Shown piece after piece: positions 1 through 6,799 of a stretch of 64,000 nucleotides of DNA. Position 1 is the first letter of the stretch; the number at the start of each line of letters is the position of its first letter. Both the position numbers and the translations under genes were made by a program. The stretch spans positions 3,968,001 to 4,032,000 of the forward strand of contig NZ_CP029008.1 in assembly GCF_024585165.1 (NCBI RefSeq), given 5' to 3'. The DNA is from Bradyrhizobium sp. WBOS07. Lineage in GTDB: Bacteria > Pseudomonadota > Alphaproteobacteria > Rhizobiales > Xanthobacteraceae. The notes under the pieces were generated by a model. The model worked only from the letters and a program-made list of their open reading frames with translations, was not told the DNA's origin and ran no database searches.

Positions 1-464
1 ATTACACCGACGTCCACGCGGTGGCCGAGCTCAGCGACGGCCAGCTCTATGTCTCGAAGGTCTACGTAAAAGCCTCCGGGGGCTGCTCGGCGCCGGCGGG
101 AAAGAATGTCGAGGAAGCCAACAGCCGGCTCGGCAAGATGCGCTACCGGCAGTTCGCGCGCGAGGAAGCGCCGGCGAGCCGCGTCCGCGAAGCGCAGATC
201 ATGATCGGCCATCCCAACAATTCCGGCCTGCAGATGGACCAGGTCACGCAGCTCTATATTCCCGCCTTCTTCATCAACCAGCTGAAGCTGACGCAGGACG
301 ACAGCCCCGTGCTGTCGATGGAAGGCGGCATCTCGATCTCGGAAGATCCCAATCTGCGCTTCACCTACGTCTCCAACGGCGCCAAGCGTTTCCGCGCGGA
401 AGCCAGGGACACGGAGGGACACGTGTTCCGCAACGAGTGGGATGTCGAGAAGCCGGGGACTTAG
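1..464 (+). CDS. Quinoprotein dehydrogenase-associated SoxYZ-like carrier, C-terminal part
   Basis: The gene enters from the left edge; the reading frame is open from base 3, so the true start lies outside the window. The visible part (about 154 residues) ends in a SoxZ-like immunoglobulin-type domain, with the phrases MIGHPNNSGLQMD and FFINQLKLTQDD typical of the fused SoxYZ-like proteins found beside PQQ alcohol dehydrogenases. SoxYZ proteins carry sulfur intermediates on a periplasmic swinging arm. In the quinoprotein-associated branch the cargo is not established. Its place at the head of a PQQ/XoxF island supports this family. The family call rests on recognised motifs only. Confidence 0.7.
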   Translation, partial: YTDVHAVAELSDGQLYVSKVYVKASGGCSAPAGKNVEEANSRLGKMRYRQFAREEAPASRVREAQIMIGHPNNSGLQMDQVTQLYIPAFFINQLKLTQDDSPVLSMEGGISISEDPNLRFTYVSNGAKRFRAEARDTEGHVFRNEWDVEKPGT

Positions 465-485
465 TTCGTGACGCTTGCTCTGATT

Positions 486-621
486 CCCTCTCCCCTTGTG
501 GGAGAGGGTGGATCGCCGCGCAGCGGCGAGACGGGTGAGGGGTATCTCTCCACACATGAGCTCGCGGAGAGATACCCCTCATCCGACGCTTCGCGCCACC
601 TTCTCCCACAAGGGGAGAAGG
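486..621. repeat. Nested palindromic intergenic repeat
   Basis: The outer arms are 486-508 (CCCTCTCCCC...) and 598-621, which are near-perfect inverse complements. An inner inverted repeat GAGGGGTATCTCTC (537-550) pairs with 567-580. A related copy with the same CCCTCTCCCGC core lies at 59251-59368. This type of element is dispersed between genes in rhizobial genomes. Short reading frames across it are artefacts. Confidence 0.75.
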
Positions 622-630
622 AAGAAATCT

Positions 631-990
631 TCAGAAGCACCGCACTTCGGCTTCCGCCTGCGCCCGCCGCAGATCGTTCATTGCCGTGTTGGCCTGCTCC
701 GATGTGCGGAACTGGACGCCGAGATTGCCTCGCACCTGCGACATGCTGAGCGCGGTCTCCGCGGTCACATAGCGCTCATAGGGGATGATTGAGGCCACCA
801 CGTCGATCGAGCAGGAACATTGCTCGATCGATTGCCGGCTCTCGCCATTGGCCTTCATGCAGCCATAGACGTACTCCGCGCGCGCCGACGTGGGATAATC
901 ATTGACGTCCTCGGCCTGCGCCACGCACGACGTCGCCGCCAGCACCGTCAATGCGGCGACAATCGGTCGTAGCTGTCCGGCCAGTTTCAT
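631..990 (-). CDS. Small exported cysteine-containing protein of unknown function
   Basis: A 119-residue protein with a clear signal peptide (MKLAGQLRPIVAALTVLAATSC...AQA). The mature part has four cysteines (YGCM, QCSCS and a C-terminal RCF). The start at 990 is chosen because GGGAGG lies six bases before it; an ATG in the same frame at 1017 has no such site. It is divergent from the ABC transporter operon at 1078. I do not recognise a named domain. Small secreted proteins of this look occur beside PQQ dehydrogenase genes, so a periplasmic role linked to the island is possible but unproven. Confidence 0.65.
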   Translation of the reverse strand: MKLAGQLRPIVAALTVLAATSCVAQAEDVNDYPTSARAEYVYGCMKANGESRQSIEQCSCSIDVVASIIPYERYVTAETALSMSQVRGNLGVQFRTSEQANTAMNDLRRAQAEAEVRCF

Positions 991-1077
991 GCGCATCCTC
1001 CCGCTGGTTGCGACCAAAGCTATGCTATGCGTATTGTCCTGAAAAGCACTCTGTCAGAGGAAACGGCTCACAAGGTG

Positions 1078-2094
1078 ATGAGAGCACTTGGGCTGATAAG
1101 GGCACTTGGCCTGATAAGGGCACTTGGTCGACCGTTGGCGGTCGCGGCGACGCTGGCGCTGATGCTGGCCGCACCCGGCCGCGCCGCGGAGACCATCCGC
1201 CTTGCAGTGCAGAAAACCGGAACGTTCTCCTGGGAGCTGGCCGCGATCCGCGCCAGCGGGCTCGACAAGGAAGCGGGCCTCACGCTGGAGGTCACCGAGC
1301 TCGCGAGCACCGAGGCCGGCAAGATCGCAATGCGCGCAGGCAGCGCCGACATCATCCTGTCGGACTGGCTGTGGGTGTCGCGCGAGCGAGCGCTCGGTGC
1401 CAAGCTCACTTTCTATCCCTACTCCAGTGCGCTCGGCGCGGTGATGGTGCCGGCGTCATCGCCGATCAAGTCGCTTGCCGACTTGAAGGGCCGCAAGCTC
1501 GCTGTCGCGGGCGGAGCAATCGACAAGAGCTGGCTGCTGCTGCAGGCGCGCATGAAGCAGGACGGCATCGACCTGAAGTCTGAGGCGACCGTCGTCTATG
1601 GCGCCCCGCCCCTGCTCGCAGCCAAGGCGCTCGACGGCGAGATGGAGGCCAGCCTCAACTTCTGGAATTTCTGTGCCCAGCTCGAAGCCAAGGGTTTCAG
1701 GCGCCTCGCCGGCATCGAAGACATTCTACCGAAGCTGGGCGCCAAGGGCGCCGTCTCCGCGGTCGGTTACGTCTTCGACGAGAATTGGGCCGCGAGCCAT
1801 CGCGACGCCGTGGCGCGCTTCATCGCCATGACCCGCAAGGCCAAGCAATTGCTGGTCAGCTCGGATGCGGCCTGGGACAAGATCGCGCCGCTGACCGGCA
1901 CGAGCGATGTCACCCTGCTCAAGACCTATCGCGAGCGCTATCGCGACGGTATTCCACGCCGGAGCATCGCCGAGGAGGAACAGGACGCGCGCGTGCTGTA
2001 TCGCGTGCTGGCCGAGGTCGGTGGCCGAGATCTCGTCGGCCCCGCGGCCGAGCTCGATCCCGGCACGTTCTACCACGCCGTGCCCGGAGACTGA
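1078..2094 (+). CDS. ABC transporter periplasmic substrate-binding protein, NitT/TauT (SsuA-like) family
   Basis: The protein has a signal peptide, then the NMT1/SsuA-type fold with the usual order of motifs: ETIRLAVQKTGTFSWEL, the DIILSDWLW ligand loop and the SLADLKGRKLAV hinge. An alternative start at 1027 would give an unusually long 51-residue leader, so 1078 (AAGGTG just upstream) is preferred, with modest certainty. The n-region is built from an 18-bp tandem repeat (RALGLI twice). It is the first gene of an SBP-permease-ATPase operon; the permease start follows the stop by one base. The substrate is unknown. The neighbours suggest a role in PQQ or lanthanide-dependent catabolism, which is an inference. 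Confidence 0.8.
   Translation: MRALGLIRALGLIRALGRPLAVAATLALMLAAPGRAAETIRLAVQKTGTFSWELAAIRASGLDKEAGLTLEVTELASTEAGKIAMRAGSADIILSDWLWVSRERALGAKLTFYPYSSALGAVMVPASSPIKSLADLKGRKLAVAGGAIDKSWLLLQARMKQDGIDLKSEATVVYGAPPLLAAKALDGEMEASLNFWNFCAQLEAKGFRRLAGIEDILPKLGAKGAVSAVGYVFDENWAASHRDAVARFIAMTRKAKQLLVSSDAAWDKIAPLTGTSDVTLLKTYRERYRDGIPRRSIAEEEQDARVLYRVLAEVGGRDLVGPAAELDPGTFYHAVPGD
1081..1128 (+). repeat. 18-bp in-frame tandem repeat, about 2.7 copies
   Basis: Units start at 1081, 1099 and 1117 (AGRGCACTTGGSCTGATA). They encode RALGLI RALGLI RALG in the n-region of the signal peptide. The unit is a multiple of three, so copy-number change would keep the frame. Confidence 0.85.
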
Positions 2095-2095
2095 G

Positions 2096-2833
2096 GTGCT
2101 GCGTCTTCTCTCCTTCGCCCTGCTCCTCGCGACCTGGTGGATTGCCGCGCTGTTCGTCGGCGGCGCGAAGCTGCCGTCCCCGCCGGCGGTGCTCGAGGTG
2201 ATGATTGCGGAAGCCTCATCCGGCGCGCTGTTCCTGCATCTCGGCGCCACGCTGGCGCGCGTCGCGCTCGCCTTCGTGCTGGCGATGTCGCTCGGCAGCG
2301 CCATCGGCTACCTGATGGGACGGGTCAGGCTCGCCGACCGGCTCGGCGATCCCTGGCTGATCCTGCTGCTCAACCTGCCCGCACTGGTCGTGATCGTGCT
2401 GGCCTATATCTGGGCCGGCCTGACCGAGACCGCCGCGATCGCGGCGATCGCCATCAACAAGCTGCCGACCGCCGTCGTCACCTTGCGCGAGGGCACCCGC
2501 GCGCTCGACCGCTCGCTCGACGAGATGGCGAGCGTGTTCGCGATGCCGCGCTGGCGCGCATTCCGCCATGTCGTGCTGCCGCAACTTGCGCCCTATATCG
2601 CGGCCGCCGCCCGTTCCGGGCTGTCGCTGGTGTGGAAGATCGTGCTGGTCGCCGAGCTGCTCGGACGTCCGAACGGCGTCGGTTTCGAGATCGGCGTCGC
2701 CTTCCAGCTGTTCGACACGCCGCGGCTGCTGGCCTATTCGCTGACATTCGCCGCGGTCGTGCTCGTGATCGAAACCTTGCTGGTGCAGCCGTTCGAAGCC
2801 CGCACAACCCGGTGGCGGCCACGTGCGGCTTGA
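2096..2833 (+). CDS. ABC transporter permease, NitT/TauT (SsuC-like) family
   Basis: A protein of about 245 residues with six predicted membrane helices and the BPD_transp_1 EAA-type loop (LDEMASVFAMPRWRAFRHVVLP). The start is GTG at 2096, one base after the stop of the binding-protein gene, because the longer open frame upstream overlaps that gene out of frame. The 3' end overlaps the ATPase gene by 11 bases, so translation is probably coupled. It would form the membrane channel of the transporter at 1078-3533. The substrate is unknown. Confidence 0.85.
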   Translation: MLRLLSFALLLATWWIAALFVGGAKLPSPPAVLEVMIAEASSGALFLHLGATLARVALAFVLAMSLGSAIGYLMGRVRLADRLGDPWLILLLNLPALVVIVLAYIWAGLTETAAIAAIAINKLPTAVVTLREGTRALDRSLDEMASVFAMPRWRAFRHVVLPQLAPYIAAAARSGLSLVWKIVLVAELLGRPNGVGFEIGVAFQLFDTPRLLAYSLTFAAVVLVIETLLVQPFEARTTRWRPRAA

Positions 2834-3533
2834 GGTCGACATCACGGGCAAGACGTTCACGAGTGCCGCGGGCGGGACCCACGAGGTGCTCGCGCCGCTC
2901 AAGTTCGCGCTTTGCCCCGGCGAGGTCGGCGTGCTCATCGGTCCGTCCGGCTGCGGCAAGAGCACGATGCTGCGCATCATCCTCGGGCTCGATGACGATT
3001 TCAGGGGCCATATCGCGCGGCCGCCGCAGGCGCGGATCGGAATGGTGTTCCAGGAGCCCCGGCTGCTGCCGTGGCGTTCGGTCGAGCAGAATGTGCGGCT
3101 GGCGGCCCCTGATGTGACCGAGGCGAAGCTGTCGGAGCTGTTCAGGATTCTGGAGCTGGAGGCGCATCGCAGCCACTTTCCCGGCGAGTTGTCGCTCGGC
3201 CTTGCCCGGCGCGTCGCACTCGCCCGCGCTTTCGCGGTCGAGCCCGACCTGCTGGTGCTCGACGAACCCCTCGCCTCGCTCGACGACGCCCTCGCCGGCC
3301 GGTTGCGCGACGAGATCGCAATGCTGGTGGCGCGGCGTCCGGTGATGACGCTGCTCGTGACCCATAGTCTCGACGATGCGATCCGGCTCGGCGACCGCCT
3401 GCTGGTCTTGTCGCCGCGCCCCGCGCATATCGTGCAGGAGGTGCCGATCGCCATTCCGCGCGCGATGCGCAGCGAAGCCGATCTCGGCCGCATCAGGGCC
3501 GAGCTTGCGGCCTTGCCGCTTGAATCGAAATGA
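2823..3533 (+). CDS. ABC transporter ATP-binding protein, NitT/TauT (SsuB-like) family
   Basis: A 236-residue nucleotide-binding subunit starting at GTG inside the permease gene. Walker A is GPSGCGKST (40-48), the Q-loop glutamine is Q77, Walker B is LLVLDEP (143-149) and the switch histidine is H181. The signature motif reads LSLGL at 123-127 instead of the usual LSGGM/Q, so the third and fifth positions are changed. The protein should power the transporter encoded just upstream. Whether the altered signature lowers ATPase activity cannot be told from sequence. Confidence 0.88.
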   Translation: MRLEVDITGKTFTSAAGGTHEVLAPLKFALCPGEVGVLIGPSGCGKSTMLRIILGLDDDFRGHIARPPQARIGMVFQEPRLLPWRSVEQNVRLAAPDVTEAKLSELFRILELEAHRSHFPGELSLGLARRVALARAFAVEPDLLVLDEPLASLDDALAGRLRDEIAMLVARRPVMTLLVTHSLDDAIRLGDRLLVLSPRPAHIVQEVPIAIPRAMRSEADLGRIRAELAALPLESK

Positions 3534-3576
3534 GAACGCGGGTCAACTGGACCGACATATCGAGGGAGATTCACCC

Positions 3577-3930
3577 ATGCGGCGCACGCTGATTGCGATC
3601 GGCCTCCTCCTGGTTGCGGTGCCGAACGCCGCACTGGCGCAGGCCAAGGGCAAGGGCATCAGGCTCTGGAACCTGACGACGGAGACGATCTCCGGATTCC
3701 AGCTCTCACCGGCCGGCAAGACCGATTGGGGTCCGAACCAGTGCCTGAACGACAAGGACAAGGAGGTCGACCACGACGAGCGGCTACGCATCGCCGGTGT
3801 CGAGCCCGGCCGCTACGATGCCAAGGTCGGCTATCCCAACGGACGTCAATGCGTGGTCCGCGACATCGAGATCAGGGCCGACGCAGTGTTCTCGATCGCC
3901 GACAAGGATTTGAAGGACTGCACCAAGTAG
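3577..3930 (+). CDS. Small exported protein of unknown function
   Basis: A 117-residue protein with a clean signal peptide (MRRTLIAIGLLLVAVPNAALAQA). The mature domain is rich in charged residues and has three cysteines (NQCLND, RQCVVRD and KDCTK). The start at 3577 has GAGGGAGA seven bases upstream. It follows the ABC ATPase gene by 43 bases on the same strand and may be cotranscribed. The repeated phrase order (IRLWNLTTETISGFQLSPAG) suggests a small beta-sandwich. I do not know the family. A periplasmic accessory role in the quinoprotein island is likely but unproven. Confidence 0.7.
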   Translation: MRRTLIAIGLLLVAVPNAALAQAKGKGIRLWNLTTETISGFQLSPAGKTDWGPNQCLNDKDKEVDHDERLRIAGVEPGRYDAKVGYPNGRQCVVRDIEIRADAVFSIADKDLKDCTK

Positions 3931-3939
3931 CGAGACGCC

Positions 3940-4149
3940 TCACGCCTTGTCGTTCGGGTGCGGGTATTCGCAGCGCCAGCGCACCGCCTGCCACTTCGGA
4001 TGCTCACCGACCCATTGCGCGATATAGGGCGGCGCGGCCATCATGCATTGACGAGGCGACCCCGAATAGTTGAACAACAGATGCTGCTCCTCGCAGGTCG
4101 CAGGCGAGAGCACCGCACACACAGTCACCACCAGGTCAATCGCGTTCAT
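3940..4149 (-). CDS. Short conserved-looking protein of unknown function
   Basis: A 69-residue protein with a hydrophobic N-terminus (MNAIDLVVTVCAVLSPATC) and four cysteines, consistent with export. AGAGGA lies eight bases before the ATG, which supports translation. It is convergent with the small exported gene at 3577, their stops being only nine bases apart. No domain is recognised. The WRCEYPHPND tail and CEEQH segment resemble small rhizobial exported proteins. Confidence 0.6.
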   Translation of the reverse strand: MNAIDLVVTVCAVLSPATCEEQHLLFNYSGSPRQCMMAAPPYIAQWVGEHPKWQAVRWRCEYPHPNDKA

Positions 4150-4289
4150 GCCGGAATCCTCTCACGGGGCGATGGAGATTAGCACGAAAGGATACGTTCC
4201 GCGGAGGGGGAAGTTTCACTTTGCAGGGGAATGGGGCGGGAACCGCTTCTCGTCTCCCTGACATGAGGCAGAACGCCGAAGCTTCCGTC

Positions 4290-4365
4290 ATCATGGCCGG
4301 GCTTGTCCCGGGCATCCACGCCTTGCCGCGCGGTACAAGGAACGTGGATGCCCGGGACACGACCG
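4290..4365. repeat. REP-like palindrome of the GGCCGGGCTTGTCCCGGGC family
   Basis: The sequence TCATGGCCGGGCTTGTCCC at about 4291 leads into GGGCATCCACG, and the inverse CGTGGATGCCCGGGAC follows at 4343-4358. This is a hallmark intergenic palindrome of Bradyrhizobium. A degenerate relative occurs at 20994-21062. Confidence 0.7.
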
Positions 4366-4371
4366 TCTTCG

Positions 4372-5241
4372 CTAGAAATTCACCCCGAACACCATCCGGG
4401 CCTGATGGCGCTCGAAATTGACGAGGTCGAGATTTCCGCCCGAGCCGGCCGGGCGTCCCCAGGCCTGCGTGCTCCAGCTCATGGTCAGGCGTGAGCGGTT
4501 GGACAATTGGAAATAAGCGGTCGGGCCGACGAACAGGGCCTGGCCCGAAAGCTCGCCAAGGCCGATGCCGTCATATTGCCGGAAGTAGCGCAGCTCCCCG
4601 CCGAGCAGCACATTGGGCCGCACACGCACCAGGCCAGCCAACGCCGCCCCGATCGTCGAGCTCTTCTCGGACACGCCCGCCACCTCGAAGCGCGCCCATT
4701 CCGGCTGATAGATCAGGTTGAGAGCGCCGATGGCGAAGTTGGGAACGAGCTCGCGGTCGAACGCCAGCGTGAATTCCGTGCCGTACATCCGCCCTTTCGC
4801 GCCGCTGGTCTCGTCGATCCGGTCGCCATGGAGCTCTCCGGCGATGGTGAGGCCGAACGGCGCACGCGCGCGGTCGAGCAGGCGGTAGCGCAGATCGAGC
4901 GAGGCGCCCTGGAAATTGAACTGGCGGCGGTCGTCGATATCGGGAACGCCGGTGATGTCATACAAGCTCGCGGTGCCGCCGACCTCGATGCGGACGTTCG
5001 GCAACGGCACGACCTCGATCTCGAATTCCTGCTCGAGGGCGCGATACGTACCGCCGCCCCTGCCGAAGCGCCCCGTGGTCTGGCTCTGGAATTCGCGCTC
5101 GCCGGGATTGCCGATATCGGTGCCGATCATGAAACCGAAGATGTGCTCGGTATCGAAGCCATCCTCGGCGCTGACGCATTCCGGCAGAAGCACGACCGCG
5201 CAGGCAGCAATCGTCCAGAAGCTGTTGGCTCTCGCGCGCAT
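4372..5241 (-). CDS. Outer-membrane beta-barrel protein of unknown function, downstream of pqqA
   Basis: About 289 residues with a signal peptide (MRARANSFWTIAACAVVLLPECVSA) and a body of alternating polar and hydrophobic strands. It ends in FGVNF, the terminal aromatic typical of outer-membrane barrels. The start is uncertain; an in-frame ATG at 5277 would add 12 residues, and neither has a good ribosome site. It lies 60 bases after pqqA on the same strand and downstream of the lanmodulin gene, so one transcript is plausible. Possible roles include passage of alcohols, lanthanide chelates or PQQ through the outer membrane. None is shown by the sequence. Confidence 0.7.
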   Translation of the reverse strand: MRARANSFWTIAACAVVLLPECVSAEDGFDTEHIFGFMIGTDIGNPGEREFQSQTTGRFGRGGGTYRALEQEFEIEVVPLPNVRIEVGGTASLYDITGVPDIDDRRQFNFQGASLDLRYRLLDRARAPFGLTIAGELHGDRIDETSGAKGRMYGTEFTLAFDRELVPNFAIGALNLIYQPEWARFEVAGVSEKSSTIGAALAGLVRVRPNVLLGGELRYFRQYDGIGLGELSGQALFVGPTAYFQLSNRSRLTMSWSTQAWGRPAGSGGNLDLVNFERHQARMVFGVNF

Positions 5242-5301
5242 GTTCGACACTACCACGGCTTCGACGGCGTTTGCCATCGAAGCCGCGGCAGGTCGTCAGT
5301 C

Positions 5302-5382
5302 TTACTTGCGCGAAGCGCAGGCGTACATGTTGATTTCCATGCCGACCGGCACTTCCACGATCTTCGGAGCTTTCCAAGCCAT
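5302..5382 (-). CDS. pqqA: PQQ precursor peptide PqqA
   Basis: A 26-residue peptide (MAWKAPKIVEVP followed by VGMEINMYACASRK). Glu16 and Tyr20 stand in the E-x3-Y arrangement that PqqE crosslinks to make pyrroloquinoline quinone. GGGAGA lies six bases before the ATG. The gene is on its own: no pqqB, C, D or E occurs in the window, so the maturation enzymes must be encoded elsewhere. It sits directly upstream of the beta-barrel gene and among PQQ dehydrogenase genes, which fits extra precursor supply for the quinoproteins made here. Confidence 0.92.
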   Translation of the reverse strand: MAWKAPKIVEVPVGMEINMYACASRK

Positions 5383-5609
5383 TCGGGGTCTCCCAAGGTA
5401 TTGAGCGCGACATCGCGCGGCGCAAAACCTAGGGCTGCGCCAGATGCAGTTCAAGCCTCGATTCGTCTGCCGAGCGCGTCTGTGTCGATTCTTCGCGGCT
5501 GCATTTCTCTCTCGGACAAAGCCAGTTCGCTCTTGGTCAAGCACGACCTGCGGAGGCGCCGGCTGTGCGACGCACCGCGCGTCGAATCGACACGAACGAC
5601 ACCGCGCCG

Positions 5610-5942
5610 TCAGCAGTCTTTGCCGGCCATTGCCGAGCCGCTCGGCTTGGCACCGTCGGCCCGCTGAGCCGCCGTCGGCTCGCTCTGCATTTGCCGCTGC
5701 GCATCTTCGGATGAGGCCGGCGTTTCGCCGCTTGCACGATTCATCGTGCTGGTCGGCGGGTGCTGGCTGGAATCGCCGGCTGAACCGGACGAGTGCGATT
5801 GCGCTGCGCCAACGGTGACCGGACCAGAGCCAGCATCCTTATTGGTGCTGGCACTGCCCGTGTTGCACGGTCCGGCGACGGCGAGGCCGGCGCTCAAGGT
5901 CAGGATCGCGCAGGCGGCAAGAACGGTACGTTTCGTGGTCAT
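5610..5942 (-). CDS. Small exported low-complexity protein
   Basis: A 110-residue protein with a signal peptide (MTTKRTVLAACAILTLSAGLAVAG), then a Ser/Gly/Ala/Gln-rich, probably disordered chain ending in KDC. The start at 5942 has AGGAG six bases upstream; a second ATG two codons earlier is too close to that site. It lies between lanM and pqqA on the same strand. Two other short exported proteins of similar composition occur at 20716 and 27852. The function is unknown. Confidence 0.65.
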   Translation of the reverse strand: MTTKRTVLAACAILTLSAGLAVAGPCNTGSASTNKDAGSGPVTVGAAQSHSSGSAGDSSQHPPTSTMNRASGETPASSEDAQRQMQSEPTAAQRADGAKPSGSAMAGKDC

Positions 5943-6075
5943 CTGCATCTCCTCTTCTCCCGCCGCGCGGCCCCGGCGCCGGGCGGGATATCGCGGAGAG
6001 AACAGACCGAGCTGCCTGATGTTCCCAGTGCCGGCTCGCAAAAGCCGCCTTCGTCACGTTGTTCCGATTGCCCGC

Positions 6076-6468
6076 TCAGCGCATCAATCGCAACAGCGCA
6101 CGGCCGGCGCGCGAGTTCAGCTCTTTCGCATCCAGCGTTCCATCCTTGTCGGGATTGGCCGCATTGAAGCGCTGCTCGACCACGGACAGGTACTCGTCGA
6201 GCATCAGTGTCCCGTCGCGGTCGGGATCGGCAGCGGCGAGTTGTTTCGCAGTCAACCGTCCGCGCAATTCGCGGGCATCGAGCGTGCCGTCGCGATCCGG
6301 ATCGAGCTTTGCGAACAATCCGGCCGCCACCTTCTTGACCTCCGCCAGATCGAGCGTGCCGTCGTTGTCGGTATCGAACAATTTGACCGCATTGCCGGAG
6401 GCCGACCACGCCGGACCGGACAACAATGCAAGCGAGAGCGCAAGTGCAACTGAGAGACGCGAAATCAT
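6076..6468 (-). CDS. lanM: Lanmodulin-type lanthanide-binding protein
   Basis: A 130-residue exported protein (signal peptide about 1-22) with four EF-hand loops: DTDNDGTLDLAE (32-43), DPDRDGTLDARE (56-67), DPDRDGTLMLDE (81-92) and NPDKDGTLDAKE (105-116). Loops 2-4 have proline at position 2, adjacent loops are only 12-13 residues apart, and loop 4 starts with Asn. These are the defining traits of lanmodulin, the picomolar lanthanide binder of Methylobacterium. The C-terminus (RALLRLMR) also resembles it. Loop 1 has Thr at position 2 and loop 3 has Met at position 9, so those two sites may bind differently. GGAGG precedes the ATG by five bases. It is divergent from a lanthanide-type quinoprotein dehydrogenase. 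Confidence 0.9.
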   Translation of the reverse strand: MISRLSVALALSLALLSGPAWSASGNAVKLFDTDNDGTLDLAEVKKVAAGLFAKLDPDRDGTLDARELRGRLTAKQLAAADPDRDGTLMLDEYLSVVEQRFNAANPDKDGTLDAKELNSRAGRALLRLMR

Positions 6469-6799
6469 CAAGACCTCCAGACCAAGAGCCCCGGTGCGGG
6501 ACGGGCCAGCAACGAGATAAGTCCGCGAGCGGGTCCGGTTCAAGTCCTGAATTACAACTTGTGCGTGCTACAACTCACGGAAACCCTGCGGCTCAGCCAG
6601 ACCGCCCTGGATCGGAGCCGCTTCGTGGCGCGGAATTTTCCCAGCGTCTCTGCACAAGTCCACCGGTTTTCATGAAGTGACCGGCGCGGGCGTCCAACGA
6701 TATCGGCACCACACTTACGACTTTCGTATTGACGCGTTTTGCATTCGGGCGGAGATTTGTACTTGCAGCGTCAAAAGGCGCGCATATTGGGAGGAACGG
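6469..6799. promoter_or_regulatory. Divergent promoter region between lanM and the quinoprotein dehydrogenase
   Basis: A 331-base gene-free stretch that must hold both promoters. An inverted repeat TACGA-CTT-TCGTA spans 6716-6728, and a candidate -35 box TTGACG follows at 6729-6734. No convincing -10 box is seen. A direct repeat TACAACT occurs near 6553 and 6569. No longer element was found. Confidence 0.4.

Noticed and set aside
6076..6468. Plain calcium-binding EF-hand (calmodulin-like) protein
   Set aside because: The 12-13 residue loop spacing, Pro at position 2 and C-terminal match point to lanmodulin instead.
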